This document shows positions 25,506 through 37,870 of a DNA stretch of 64,000 nucleotides, piece by piece. The number at the start of each line of letters is the position of its first letter. The first letter of the stretch is position 1. Both the position numbers and the translations under genes were made by a program. Origin of the DNA: Iris pallida (taxonomy: Eukaryota > Streptophyta > Magnoliopsida > Asparagales > Iridaceae); the NCBI GenBank assembly GCA_029216955.1, contig JANAVB010023996.1, positions 12,630,269 to 12,694,268 on the forward strand, in the 5' to 3' direction. Below the pieces are notes generated by a model. That model saw nothing but the letters and a program-made list of their open reading frames with translations. It ran no database searches and was not told where the DNA came from.

Positions 25506-26518
25506 TGTTGGCCCATTGGTTAATGATCACATCTGATTTTGATGATCATCGTCAACTTTGGTCGATACATAAAATTCATATACTGCTACAAATTTACAGG
25601 TTTCAAGTACAATTATTGCATCGTCATCAAGAACCGAAAGGCAATGGAATCAAGATCAAGCTTTTTCATATTCTCTTCTGTATTTTTACTTTTATTGAGT
25701 CTAGGAAAAAATAGTATGGTTGATCAGGATCGGTACTAGCTTAGGTTTTTTTCAGTCCACAAATATTATAGCCTACCTATCCACTTAAAGATAATCCAAA
25801 GTCCACATTCGAAAAAGCCTAAAACCTAACAGATTTGGCATAGACTATTTTGTCCTAACCAAGACAGAACTCGGCAAGAAATTGGCCCGAGTTCGGTCTA
25901 GGTAAGTTTCAAATTTGATTTTGTATTCCCTCTAAATCTGCATACAACGTTCGAATGCGAGATTTCTGCATTTGAACTCTCCTCGAATTTGGTCTACAAA
26001 AATATTATAAATAGAGAAGATTTTTTCCATTTCCAAATCACTCATTCCTTCTCTTCTCCATTCATTCCTAAGTGTTTTCTACGAGCTACACTTTCAAATC
26101 AAGCTATAGTACTCTTAGCCAAGCCAGTACACTTTCTGTTTCAATCTAGAGTTTCGTGTTGAAGATTTGTATCGAAGGCTGCATTCAAAAAAATTTAATT
26201 TTCAAATCGCCCTCTAGAGTCGGTCGTGAGCACACATCGCGAAGCATGGTATTGAAAGAGACTGTAAGATTCCAATTAGCTTGTGCCATAGTGGATTAAC
26301 ATCGACCAAGAGTACTTAGACTGGACTAATCCTCTCAGAGAGAAACCAGTATATATCGCTTTGTCACTGAGTTTGATCTTCTTGACTCTTAGTTTACTAT
26401 AATTTATTTCCTGTCTTTTACCTGCCATAGTATATAGTTCTGAATTTTAATTGGTGATAATTTTCGTTGCACACGCACACACTCTATTCATCCCCTAGTG
26501 GTGCTCAACATTCCTACA
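25506..26518 (+). mobile_element. 3' LTR of copia E1
   Basis: Starts TGTTGGCCCATTGG; the end is placed at CATTCCTACA by comparison with the E3 LTR (32950-34012), which is followed by a primer-binding site. TATAAATAG at 26006-26014 is a likely TATA box. An inverted pair GAACTCGG...CCGAGTTC lies near 25867. Length about 1.0 kb. The exact last bases are uncertain by a few. Confidence 0.85.
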
Positions 26519-26796
26519 GATAGGTAGGCTATTTTGAAAGTATAATTTAGTAGAATAGCTAGTTGCCAATCCGATTGACCTTACATTTTTCCTAGACTCA
26601 ATAAAATGAAAATACAGGAAAAAATGAAAACATGTCTTGACCAGCATATGAAGACTTTGTTTGATGAAGACGATGAGTAGTAGTAGTTTGGAAGTAGACG
26701 TTTTGTTCTTTACCTATAACTGTATATTATTTGTGTATCGACCAAATTTTACGTTGATTATCAAAATCAGGTATGAGTATAACCAATGGGCCAACA
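26519..26796 (-). mobile_element. Inverted 5' fragment of a copia SIRE LTR
   Basis: The minus strand from 26796 reads TGTTGGCCCATTGGTTATAC and follows the first 278 bases of the E1 LTR, down to GCCTACCTATC. It begins immediately where the E1 LTR ends. The simplest reading is that E1 inserted into the LTR of an older minus-strand copy that had itself inserted into the gag of E2. A local inversion is the alternative. Confidence 0.8.
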
Positions 26797-28197
26797 ACAA
26801 CCATGAAAAGATCCAAAAAGTACGCAGAGGGCCTACGAAGAACTAGAATCCGAAGGCCACAACAATCATTGAAGGGAATGATCTGACCGTAAAGACTCTC
26901 GACATGCTGATGGGCAAGTTCATGACTCACGAGCTAGATGTCAAGGAATTCAAAGATTCTTCCCCAATGGAGAATACGATTGCACTCAAAGCACATCAAT
27001 ATCACAAGAAAGCCTCCAACTACGACTCTGATTGTGACTATTCTCAAGATGATGACCAGAAACTTCAAAAAATTTATAATGTTGAGATATCAAAGAAGGA
27101 GTAAAATAACAACAGTGATGAAGAACCAATATGCTATTATTGCAAGAAGCATGGCCATATAAAGCGGGACTGCCCCATGATAAAGAAAGAAAACTGCAAT
27201 AATCGTACATCTAGAAGAACTTCGTCAAGGAATTATGCTAACACAACCATCTGGCATGAGAGCGAGGCAGGTGAATATGAAGAAGAAGAAGAACAGTCTT
27301 AAAACTCAGCAAATCTATGCTTCATGGCAATATAATCAGGTCCAAACTTAAGCTTAGTCATCATGAAGCTCTTGACTGCATTGACAAGAAATCATAAAAG
27401 ATTACAAAACTCGAGGAGGAACTCGGATCTGCAAAAAAGAAATACTCTATTACCACTCTTAGAGTAGATGCTTTAACTGCTAAGAATGATGAAATATGTG
27501 CAACCTTCAAAAGCTTAGAGATTAAATTGGATAAATAGGTTGTACAACCAAGTACCCAACCAAACACGAGACTCGTAGCAAAACAAGTGAGCATGCACAA
27601 AAAGACTTATCCAAGAAAGGATAATAGATCTCATATCATGCATGAAAAACAAAGCAAGCCAAGTCACATCACTATCCATGCAAAACACAACACACCGTGC
27701 CACATAATCACGTATTCTACTATAGATTTGTACGTAGACCACAGAGCATGACTTCTCATAAATAAACCTATCATACTACACCTAGCACTAATAATTCTAC
27801 CATATATCACTACTGTGGTAGAAAAGAACATATCTCTAGATTCTATAGAACTAAAAAGTTGGTAGATACAAATATTGATGCATGGGAACCAAAAACCTAC
27901 AAATTAGGAACCACAAGAAAATGGATACCAAAGGTTACATCTATAACTTGTTTTGTAAGTGGAACCACCTTCTCATGCTAGGAGCAAGTGGATCCTCGAT
28001 AGCGGCTGCTCACGATATATGAACTGTGATGCTAACTTATTTGCAACGCTATCGATGATGAAAGAAGGTAATATAGGCTATATCATTAGAAATGGTAATG
28101 TAGGTATTCCTCCCTATCTTGTCATCAAGACGTTTATCTAGTTACAAAACTAAAACATAATTTACTCAGCATAAGTCATCTTGCTGATCACGATTAT
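26797..28197 (+). pseudogene. Copia E2: gag C-terminal part and protease, broken
   Basis: The gag segment reads TLDMLMGKFMTHELDVKEFK and TIALKAHQYHKKAS, then the zinc knuckle CYYCKKHGHIKRDC (near 27131). A heptad-like region follows (KITKLEEELGSAKKKYSITT), then a second CxxC-type box, YHYCGRKEHISRFY (near 27803, first cysteine lost). The protease has the clear active site SKWILDSGCSRYM (27978-28016). The reading stops where it would enter GAG-pre-integrase, at an inserted chromovirus LTR (28198). The 5' part of gag is missing left of 26797, replaced by the inverted LTR. Confidence 0.85.
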
Positions 28198-28847
28198 TGT
28201 CACGTCCTAGTTCCAAAATACTTAGGAACTAAGACAAGAGCATGCCAACTGTACGAACTAGAATAAGCTATCCAATTTAATGACTTACTCTAGTCATAGT
28301 ACACTGTACCTAAACTACACAGTCACAGACAATCTATAATCTCTGTAATCTCATCCATAGAATAAAACAACAACAACAACACAGACAGGGATATGAATGA
28401 AATAAAATATAAGAAGAACTGAATATCTAATACAAATAATTCGTCTGTAAAAATATAGACTGATGGAAATATCCATGAAAAAGAAATACAATGATAAAAT
28501 AAGAAGTACTGAAATAAAAGATAATTAGCTAGAACATAGGCTAACTAGATAATAATGCTCAAGGCTCTAACTGAAGCATCCTCCAAGCTCTTGCAAACTC
28601 CTCGGTAATACCTATATATCCTCAGCAACATAACCTGTCTCAATACCCGGCCCATAGATTGTATGATACAAATGCTCATTCCGATCTGGAAAAGAACTAG
28701 GACCTCGGAGGGACGTACGAAGTTACAAAAGAAAGATGCTAATGTAAACAGAATAAATATAAGAAAATAACCTAGATCATAATACGGTCTAATAGTCCAT
28801 CATCGAAATAGTGAACCATACCTACAACCGGATAAGGACAAGGGTGG
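28198..28847 (-). mobile_element. Chromovirus LTR fragment (older host of the next solo LTR)
   Basis: Starts TGTCACGTCCTAGTTCCAAAATACTTAGGA, which parallels the start of the next LTR (TGTAACGCCCAGTCCCAAAATACG). Its last 50 bases (CATCGAAATAGTGAACC...) match 29429-29470 inside that LTR. The order of events is therefore an LTR inside a related LTR. The sequence continues after 32695 with GGTGGCATACTATTCCGTGA, parallel to 29465-29500. Its far end is not found before the E3 LTR. Orientation is minus, by analogy with the related LTRs. Confidence 0.75.
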
Positions 28848-30747
28848 TGTAACGCCCAGTCCCAAAATACGTAGGACTAGGAACGTAGACATGCCAGCCG
28901 TATAATAAATATACGTAAGCTGTGAAATACTGTAGAACCATAACTAATCTCATCTACACAAAATAAATGAATAAAGATATCATATAATGATAATGATTTG
29001 TCATGATACAATATGTTGGGCGGAGACAAATCCACTACCAACAAGTAAAGGAAAATACATAAGAAAAGAAATAATTTTGGCGAGCGAAGCGAAGACGATC
29101 CAAATGCAATCATCCTCGAAGAAATAGAGAGGACCACGATTAGAGCTAGAACACCTGCGAAAGACAAGAGCACACACCTGGAGAGATAAACAGGTCCTCA
29201 GAGGGACGTAACAAGACACATAATATCATGCCATATAAACTGAGTAAATATTGCTCAAATAAATAAGTCAATTAAATTATAACTTGGTCCAATACACACC
29301 TATTGAACGAGTGTACCATCTCCCCATCAAAATAAGGACATGAGATGGTAAACCAATTTACGGTGACGTATCTTTCCATGCTATGAACCCAATATGGTAT
29401 CCGGACCCCAACAAGGTTTAATACCCTCTCATCGAAGTAGTAAGTCACACCTACAACCAAACAAGGACAAGATGTGACTTACTAATCCACGACAAGTTAT
29501 TGTTCCAAGCCATGGTCAGATACAAGTACCAACCCAAAAGTACTCGTACCTACGGATAAAGGTAGCCTACCGTTCTAAGTAAAATGTAGTTAAGAACAAT
29601 CCTTCCTACGCATGGACCATGGCTGAATAGGATCGACATAGTCCCCCCTTGGGCACCAGAGGCCCCATCAATAAGAGCATGACATTTCGCAGAATCGCCA
29701 GTGGCCGTCAGTAATCATGGGTAATCTGACCCGCGTCTCCGGTGGAGCTTACGGGTTACAAAAGAAAAGTGCATCGAAGTCCATACGCTAAGGAATTGTC
29801 CTTCCCGCCCAATACCTACTCTATTGTATCCAACAGTGAACCTCTATAACCGCTAAGTCAAACTAAGCATGCAACCTCTATTAACGGTTATTCTTATCGC
29901 ACGGCTTGTACGTACGGTGGCTAGCCAATCATGCACTTTCGTGTCCTATATGCGACACACAACTTCGTGTTACTACGTGTCATGGCCAATGAATGCAACA
30001 CACAAGTGGTCCCTTAAATTAGGCTTAATGTGTAAGAAAAATAATACATAGCAGGAAATATAAATGAACAGTAAGTTCTAACAGGTTATGCCATGTATCA
30101 CAGTTTATTTTGCATAAAGAAAATAAATAATGCATAAATATGAGCTAAAATAAATAAACAGCAAATGGCAAGGTGTCTTGCCTGGTAGAGCGCCTGGTGT
30201 GCTGCAATGATCAAGGTGGCATGAACTGCGACTTCGGTTCAACAACAATACAAGGTGACTACTGATGGTGACACGGACAGTTCCATTGGGTCCAGAAGGG
30301 TCAAATTTGTTGGGGTCGGTATGAGGTAGTTCTCGAACAAACGACGAATTTAGGGATAACTAGATTGGTTTTAGAGAAAAAATATATTTATAATAATATA
30401 TATATATTTTAAATATATTTACTTGTAAGAATAAAAATTTATAAAACTTGAAAGTTATATATTTTTAGTCAAAATATGATTTTAGTAAGTACCGGAAAAT
30501 CAATTAAATCGTTTTTAGGCAAAAACTTCTAAGTGGCAAAATAGGGTTTAGATGGAAAAATTACTCTTATTAGTCAAAAAATTTTTTGGAATTTTTTGAC
30601 ATAAGTAGGATAAAATATTTTATCGGTAACTCATGGCAAAATATAATCAATGCTTGATACCTATATATAATAGAAATTAATGATTTTATATATAATTAAT
30701 TAGTAAATTGCATCAATTATTTGTCCAATGTTTTTAGAAGAAGGATA

Positions 30748-30775
30748 ATAATAATAATAAATAATAATAATAAAC
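30748..30775. repeat. (AAT)n microsatellite
   Basis: Repeated AAT triplets with one interruption, inside the solo LTR. Confidence 0.85.
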
Positions 30776-30884
30776 ATTTAAATATTAACGTTGTGGTTCG
30801 GCTCTTTCGAGGAGATCACATAACACTTGCTGAGTTGCTTAAAAAAGACCACAGCAGCAAAGTTTCAGAAAGAATAAAAATTTT

Positions 30885-31960
30885 AGAGAGGGAAGCTGAG
30901 AAAGAGAATTGGAGAGAGGGGAAAAAAAGATAGCGGGGACGAGAGGCGGAGTCGAGCGGAGAGGGCGCGGTAGGCGGAGAGAGAGACCGGAGGGAGGACG
31001 GCATTTGGGGGCGTTTGCTGGGCTGGGTGGAGGCGTGTCGGCGCCGGAGTAGGGCGGTGCTCCGGTCGCGGAGGCCGGCGCGGCGGATGCACGCGGAGGA
31101 GCGTGGACTCCAGGCCAGAGCTGCCGGGCCCAGGCGGAGCTCGGGGGTGACGCGTCGGGAGGCTCGCTGGCTGGGTCGGCAAGACGCCGACGGCCCAATT
31201 CGAAAGGGGAGATGGGTTTCTGGTAGGGTTTCAGCGCTGGGTCGGCGGAGCTCGGCAGAAAGATGCTGCGGGGCTCGCCACGCGGTGGAGGAGTGGACCA
31301 CAACGGTGCTGCAGTCGTCGGCGACCGATAGGGGCGGTGCGGCTGACCTGGTGGCGCGAGAACCACGGCTGAGGGCACAGGCGACCACGAGGGATGGCTG
31401 TGGCGTGGAGGAGGCGATCGTGAGCGGAGACTCGACTGTGCGTGCATGTGGCGACTCCGGAGTTCACGGCGGAGGACGGCGAGGGTCGTGTTCTCTAGGG
31501 CGGTGCTCGGATTTTGGCTGGCGGCCACAGGGAGGTGAGTGAGTTTTGATCCTATTTTGGGCATTTATGTGTGATGGTGGCTGGGTTGGTAAAGGTCGGT
31601 CGTGATGGCGGCGGTTGTATGTAGGCAGGGAGTGGTGGAGGCGGTGGCAGCGGTGGAGGCTGCTGGGGTTTTGGTCGTGGTGTCGGCGGTGGCTTTGACT
31701 AGGCAGTATGGTTGTGGTTTCGGGAAGGCCGGAGTTTGGCTGGGGCTTGGTTGGGCTGTCGGGTGGTGCTGGGTTAGGGTTACGTAGTGAGGGCGGGGTG
31801 GTGATGGATGGTGGTGGTGCAGGATGGTCGAAGGATGGGTATCGGGAGTTTGGTCGGAGGGCAGGGAACAGGACGGCGATGGCTATGGATAGGCTAGGAT
31901 TAGGATTTAGGGATTTGTTTTTTGTCGTGTCGGGATTGTCGACACGGAGGAGAACTCAAA
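30885..31960 (-). other. GC-rich block inside the solo LTR
   Basis: About 1.1 kb of strongly GC-rich, CpG-containing sequence surrounded by AT-rich LTR. Overlapping open frames on both strands (for example minus 31564-30839, 241 codons, Pro/Ser/Arg-rich) are what high GC gives by chance. It starts about 130-200 bp downstream of the minus-strand TATA box at 32089-32100, so it would be the leader of the LTR transcript. Smaller GC-rich leaders sit at the same place in other LTRs here (35570-35700; 42950-43140). Confidence 0.7.
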
Positions 31961-32700
31961 ATGTATATGTAACATATGGAATAAGAATTTGACGGGGAGG
32001 GGGAACATGGACACGATGCACTCACGTGGGTGGTGGAAATATTTGTGGAGTAATTATGGCTTGTGGAGAAATAATGGAGGAGTACCTGCTTATTTATAGG
32101 ATATGGGAATTTCCATTAAGAATTGGATTAGGATATTTAAACCCAATTTAGATAATTCAATTACTAAATTTAAATCAATGAATCAAATCTAAATTTAAAC
32201 CAAATTCCAATTTAAATCTAAAAATTACACCTTTATACTATTTAAATTAAATCCATAAAATCAAATCAAGATTTAAAATGGCTACAATAAATTCAAATAT
32301 ATATTTTCTAAAATTACTAATAATAATAATTTCAAAAATTATATTATTATTTAAAAATAAATTAATAAATAATAATGAAATATGTATGTATGCACAAATA
32401 ATATTTATAATTATATACTTAATTAATATACTATTTTATAAGAAGGCTCTTCGTAATTAACTCTTATATTTAGAAATTTGATAGCTAAAAATAATTATTA
32501 TATATTATCTTGGAACTATAGAAATAGGAAAAAAATGTTTTTCTAAAATATGTACGCTCGCGCATATTCGCACTCGTTAAGCAAATTCAAGAAATGAAAT
32601 TTCACGCACGACGTACAATACGACTACGCGGCGTACAATACCAAATTTTAAATCTGTACAAAATAAAAAAATAGTAGAAATTTAGGGGTTTTACAGGTGG

Positions 32701-32949
32701 CATACTATTCCGTGACAAGATAATGTCCCATGGCTATGTGAGTGCATTTTGAAGACAATATTGGACGTATGGTGGATGATAAGGATTTTGCACCGAATCA
32801 CAGGCCAACGTCAAAGCATGAGCCGGTATCTATGAACAAAGAACCACACAGACAACTATGAACCTATCTATAAGGCTAATGATCCCACAATCTTGAAGAT
32901 TAGATAATCTAATAAGGTAATCCCATACGTCTTCTGGTATTCTTTCCCG
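32701..32949. other. Remainder of the outer LTR, then unassigned sequence
   Basis: The first 45 bases continue the outer LTR (CCGTGACAAGATAATGTCCCATGGC matches a phrase at 29488-29512). From about 32745 to 32949 I recognise nothing: no frame, no repeat seen elsewhere in the window, and no LTR terminus. Confidence 0.4.
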
Positions 32950-34012
32950 CCCACGCCCACTGGTCATGATCAAACCTGATTTTGATAATCAACATCAACT
33001 TTGGTCGATACGTTAAATATATATAGCTACAAGTTTACAGGTTTCAAGTCTGCACCTACCACTGCTACAATCTACAAACGTCTTATTGTCATCAAGAACC
33101 AAAAATGATGGAATCAAGATCAATACTTTTACATGCTTCTTCTGTATTTTATCTTTATTTGAGTCTGGAAAAATATATAAGATTGATCAGGATTATACTG
33201 GCTTAGCTGTTCTCGGTCCACAAAAATATAGCCTATCTATCCTCATATTTGCATCCAAAGTCCACATTCAAACATAGCTCAAAAACCCAAATAATTTGGC
33301 CCAAACAGTTCTGCCAAAACTCAAGCAGAACTCGGCCAGGACTCGACCCGAGTTCGGTCAGGCCAATTTCAACAAAATTTTGAATTCCCTTGACATTTGC
33401 ATCAAACAGTCCAATATGAGATTTCTGTATCCGAACTTTGCCCAAATTTGGTCTACAAAAATACTAAAATAGAGATTATCTTTCACATTTTGGATCACTC
33501 GTTCATTATCTTCTCTATTTCCTATAAAGTGTTTTCTACGAACTATACTTTCAAATCTAGCCTATACCACTCTTAGCTAAGCTAGTACAGTTTCAGTTCA
33601 ATCTAATGTTTGGTTTTGAAGAGTTGTATCGGAGACTAAATTCAGAAAATGTTCCAATTTTTAATCACCTTATGGAGTCGGTCGTGCACTCGTTGCCAAG
33701 CACGGTGTTGTTGAAGTTGGTCGTGCACTTGTCAACAAGAACGGTGTTGTAAGAGTTGCAAGCACTCAGTTAAATCTTGTGCCATAGTGGATTAATATCG
33801 AACATGAGTACTCGAGACTGGATTAGGCCTCCCTGAAGGAAACTAGTATATATCCATGTTTTACTGAGTTTGATATTGTTAACTCTTATTTACTCCAACT
33901 TATTTATTGTTATTTTATTTGCTCTTACTTGCCATAGTCATAATTTTTAACTGTAATATTTATTCTGCTGTACACATCTATTCATCCCGCTTTAAAAGTG
34001 CTCAACGTTTCA
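32950..34012 (+). mobile_element. 5' LTR of copia E3
   Basis: Matches the E1 LTR along its length; the start is decayed (CCACGCCCACTGG for TGTTGGCCCATTGG). It is followed within six bases by a perfect initiator-tRNA binding site, so this is a genuine 5' LTR. It carries an extra tandem copy of about 45-50 bp near 33675-33765 (GGTCGTGCACT...GGTGTTG twice) that E1 lacks. The inverted GAACTCGG/CCGAGTTC pair is present near 33330. Confidence 0.87.
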
Positions 34013-34017
34013 ATAAT

Positions 34018-34029
34018 TGGTATCAGAGC
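34018..34029 (+). other. Primer-binding site of copia E3
   Basis: TGGTATCAGAGC, the standard initiator methionine tRNA site of plant copia elements, six bases after the LTR. Confidence 0.95.
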
Positions 34030-34960
34030 AAGTTATACAATTGGCAGCCATTAAATCTATATTCAACGGTAAAGGGAAATCCACAAATAGACCAATACTA
34101 TTTAATGGGACAAATAATACGTATTGGAAAATACGGTTGAGTTTATTTCTTAAGTCACTGGACTTCGAACGTTGGACTATAGTAATAGACGGTTACAAGA
34201 GACCGCCTAGAACAATAATTAATGGGGTACTAGTAGACAAGTCCCGTGACAAATATACTAAGCATGAGAAGACACAGGCTAGTCTAGATGCACGAGCCAT
34301 CTTTGCACTATTCTATACAATTAACAAAATCGAGTTTAATCGCGTATCTACTTATGCCACATCTAATAAAATTTAGAAAATTCTTGAGGTAACTCATGAA
34401 GGAACTTCCTAAGTAAAGGAATCCAAAATTAGTAGATTGACACAAGAATACGAGGCATTCAAGATGAAACCCGATGAGTCAATTACACATATGTTCACTC
34501 GTTTTCTTGATATTACTAATCCTATATAATCTCTTCGAAATGATTACAACAACATCAGAAGATCAGAAAAGTACTGTGGGCTCTAACAAAGAATTAGAAC
34601 TCAAAGGCCACCACGATCATAGAAGCAAACGACCTCACTATAATGATATTGGAGACACTTATGGGCAAGCTCATGACCCATGAACCAGATTTACAAGACT
34701 TTGATGAGGCCCCCAAAGAAAAATCCATTGCCTTCAAAGCTCAAGCCAGAAGAGTCTCATGTAATAATACTGATGAAGTAGAATCTGATGGTGATGAACA
34801 GGCACTACCGGTCAAGAACTTTAGAAAATTCTTAAAGTTTGAGCGATCAAACCGAAAGAAGAAGGATATCCATGAAAGTAACGAAGAAGAAACTATTTGC
34901 TTTCGATGCAAGAAGTCAGGGCACATGAAAAAAGACTATTAACTTGTGGAAAAAAGTAGT
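34030..34960 (+). pseudogene. Copia E3: gag, broken
   Basis: The N-terminal part (within 34017-34376) reads RPILFNGTNNTYWKIRLSLF, then WTIVIDGYKRPPR and AIFALFYTINKIEFNRVSTY, the classic copia gag. A stop follows, then ILEVTHEGTS and MKPDESITHMFTRFLDITNP. The C-terminal part (34643-34942) reads METLMGKLMTHEPDLQDFDE-like text, a basic/acidic linker and the zinc knuckle CFRCKKSGHMKKDY, in which the last cysteine is tyrosine. The reading is cut at CCATA (34961) by a solo LTR and resumes at 37876. Confidence 0.9.
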
Positions 34961-34965
34961 CCATA

Positions 34966-37870
34966 TGTAAACCACCAATTTTTTTTGTTATTTTGTTAAT
35001 AATTTATTTCACCTAAAATATTCTAAAGTAGTTTTATAATTTTTAACTTTTAATTTTAAAATTTTTATTTTATTTGTTAGCAAGTGAAAGGCTACATAGC
35101 TAAAGTTTTAAAAAGGTCATGTGCTAATTAATTCGGACAAATATTGGTATTATTTTGTTATTAAGAAATTTTTACTATTTTATTGTATTTTACAGTATTT
35201 CACTAATTACTAAAATACTTGCATTTAATAAATAATTTTTTTAATTTTGTCTACTAAAATTAAATAGTAGCAGAAAATTTTAGTATAAGTAGTCAGCATG
35301 TTAATTGTTCAAGTAAAATATTTATTGTGAATTTTATGATATTTATATAAATTATTTGGATTTATTTCATTGCATGTGTAGTTATATATAAATATAGATA
35401 TAATATGCATAAATAATTGTTAAGGGGAAAAAGGGAGAGAAAAAACCTATCCCAGCTAAACCGAGCCCAAAATTTCTATATATACGAAACCACAGAACCG
35501 ATAATAAAGGAGCGCTAGAAAAATATTGGTCGAGGAAGAGGGCAACGAAACCCTAATACCAAAGCCCTTCCCCCCTCGAACTCAGAGTCACCCCCCACGC
35601 TGCTGCGCACGCCACCCCTCCACGTCGCCGGTAGGCCGCTGGTGGCCGAACGACCATGCACCGCAGCCACAATGGAGATGCAACAGCCAGTAACAGCAGA
35701 TTACAGCAGCAACACGGCCTCTTCATGACACGATTTTTCTACCAACGGACGATCGTTTACTGAACCAATTTTTCAAGTACATCCCTAACATAACCCTCTT
35801 CAATTCCATTCAGGAAGTTTGTAAGTAATTGTCGTGGGTTGTTCGAGAAATTTACTCAAAGTCGAGAGAAATCTGTTTAAAAAACAGAGCCATAGAACAG
35901 TTTAAAGCCTCGATTTGGAAGGCAAAAATTTATCGATCCATGTACAGTTTCAAAAAACTGTCTGAACAGATTCGTTCACAACATATAAGATGGAAACCTA
36001 GTTTTTTGTTTTAATTTTTTTTATTTATAATGTTGTTAATTAAGTTGCAAAGTTTATATGAAAACTGGTTTGAAACTATAAATTTCAGAAACATTTAACC
36101 GATACCGTGTGCGTCCTGCCAAACCGGGCAACATGGCCGTGAACAGAAAGCATCGAAAGGTGTGTATCGACTTCGCGACGTGTAGGCTTTGATGGAATTC
36201 AAATTGGTTGCGTGTGTGCGACGAATTTGATGCGTATCCGTCGAAAATCACCGTATCGGCCTCTTTGTAAAATTTTTAATTACTTTGTGCACGTTCGTCA
36301 AATCGAGACGAAACTTAAGCCAGTAGGACCATATCTTTTTTTTGGTCCTGTATGCCAATTGTTCGATTCTGAGAAGGTTGATTGGAACGCCTATTTGGTA
36401 GGCCCGCGACCCGCTCCAACGGGCGAAATTGTGCACGGCTCACCGGAATCCAAAATTAGACATACCATTGGGTTCTTCTTCTCAAACAAGACCTGTAGAC
36501 ATGTAGTTTAACGACTGTATAGACCGTAGATACTGGCATGTATTTCGGTACAAATGGTTCCAATGGTGGACATCATTTTTACCCAAAATTACTATTTTGT
36601 CCCTGTTCCAGAATTAGACTTTTGGACAGGCATTTCCTTGGCATATCTTATATTTCGAACATGTTCATTGTGTTTATTTCAGCATCCGAGGACGTATACG
36701 GAATTTAGCTTTTATCGCTTCACTATTTTGACGGTTCGAGGTATTGGACGTCGTCCTTTTTGCACACAACCTCAGGCAAGATACCTTGCCTTATTTACTG
36801 TTTATAATTAAGTTGCATCTTTCTTTATTTACTGTATATTTATTTATTATTTATTTTTAGATGGATCCATGACTTGCTGTTCATAATTACTTTATTTTGC
36901 TTTCGATTATTTTTCTTGCTTGTGTTTTAATATGCATGTGGACCTAGTCTTAGCGGACTACCATTTGTTAGTGACCCTTGGGAGGGTGAAGACAGCTTGA
37001 TGTATAGGCTACCCAAAACCAAAGGCCGTAGTAACTGCGTACAATCGTAGTCGTGTCGCGAGGCTCACTAGCTTCGAGCTTTGTGGACCGATTGGCCACG
37101 TGGGCTGCTAGCCTCGAGTTATGCCGGCTGATAGTATTGGTACTTGACGTGTGCATGTTGTGAGTTGTTACCTTGTCCTGGAGGAGTCAGCTTTTATCTG
37201 CCCACACATTGAGATGTCTTCTAAATTGTATACTAGATTGGTTAGGTGACCATAGTCAATGTCATGTCACACTTCGTTCTAGTCATGGCATGGGGTGTTG
37301 TCACATCGCGGAATAGTGCACTACCCCTTGTCCTTGTTTGGTTGTAGGGGTAGTCTAACATTTCGATGATAGGATATTGGGCCGTGTTATGGTTGGGACA
37401 CTTTACCTTACTTTGTGACTTTATGACATATTTTATATTCGGTTTATATAGTATGTTCTTTATGTATCTTGTTACGTCCCTCTGAGGACCTGATGAATTC
37501 TCTAGGTGTGTGCTTTTGTGATGTTTCGCAGGTGATCTAGCCAAGGCCATGATCTTCTCCATTCTTTCGAAGATGATTGCTCTTGGTTCGTCTTGCCATT
37601 TTATCGTTATTTCTTTGTATATTCTTCTTTCATTTGAAACGGTTGGTAGATGATTTGTCTCCGCCCATACATGTATAAATGATAAATTCTTGAGTTGATT
37701 TATATCATTATTCTTTTGATTTTGTGGATAAATTTAGTTATCATAGTTTTACTGCATTTTACAGCTTATGTATACATACAGGAGTTCCATACATTGGCAT
37801 ATACTTCGTATGTATACAGCTAGCATGTCTATATACTTAGTCCTAAGTATTTTGGGATTAGGGCGTTACA
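34966..37870 (+). mobile_element. Chromovirus-type solo LTR, 2905 bp
   Basis: Starts TGTAAACCACC and ends GGGCGTTACA, with a perfect duplication CCATA at 34961-34965 and 37871-37875. Its 3' two thirds match the LTRs of the LARD-like element (1-2682 and 6724-9790), for example the blocks from 36090 and 37440 on. TCTATATATACG near 35476 is a possible TATA box, followed by a GC-rich leader. Confidence 0.93.

Larger units (their letters stand above)
28848..32695 (-). mobile_element. Chromovirus-type solo LTR, 3848 bp
   Basis: Runs TGTAACGCCC...GGGGTTTTACA on the plus strand, with perfect 5 bp duplications GGTGG at 28843-28847 and 32696-32700. In the minus orientation it begins TGTAAAACCCC, like the LTR next to the chromovirus polypurine tract at 62735, and ends GGGCGTTACA. 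The minus strand has CCTATAAATAAG at 32089-32100, a likely TATA box, followed downstream by a GC-rich leader. No interior domain is present. Confidence 0.92.

Noticed and set aside
30816..31564. Overlapping 190-241 codon frames on both strands, Pro/Arg/Ser-rich
   Set aside because: High GC removes stop codons in all frames. Several overlapping frames on both strands, low complexity and no start context argue for chance.
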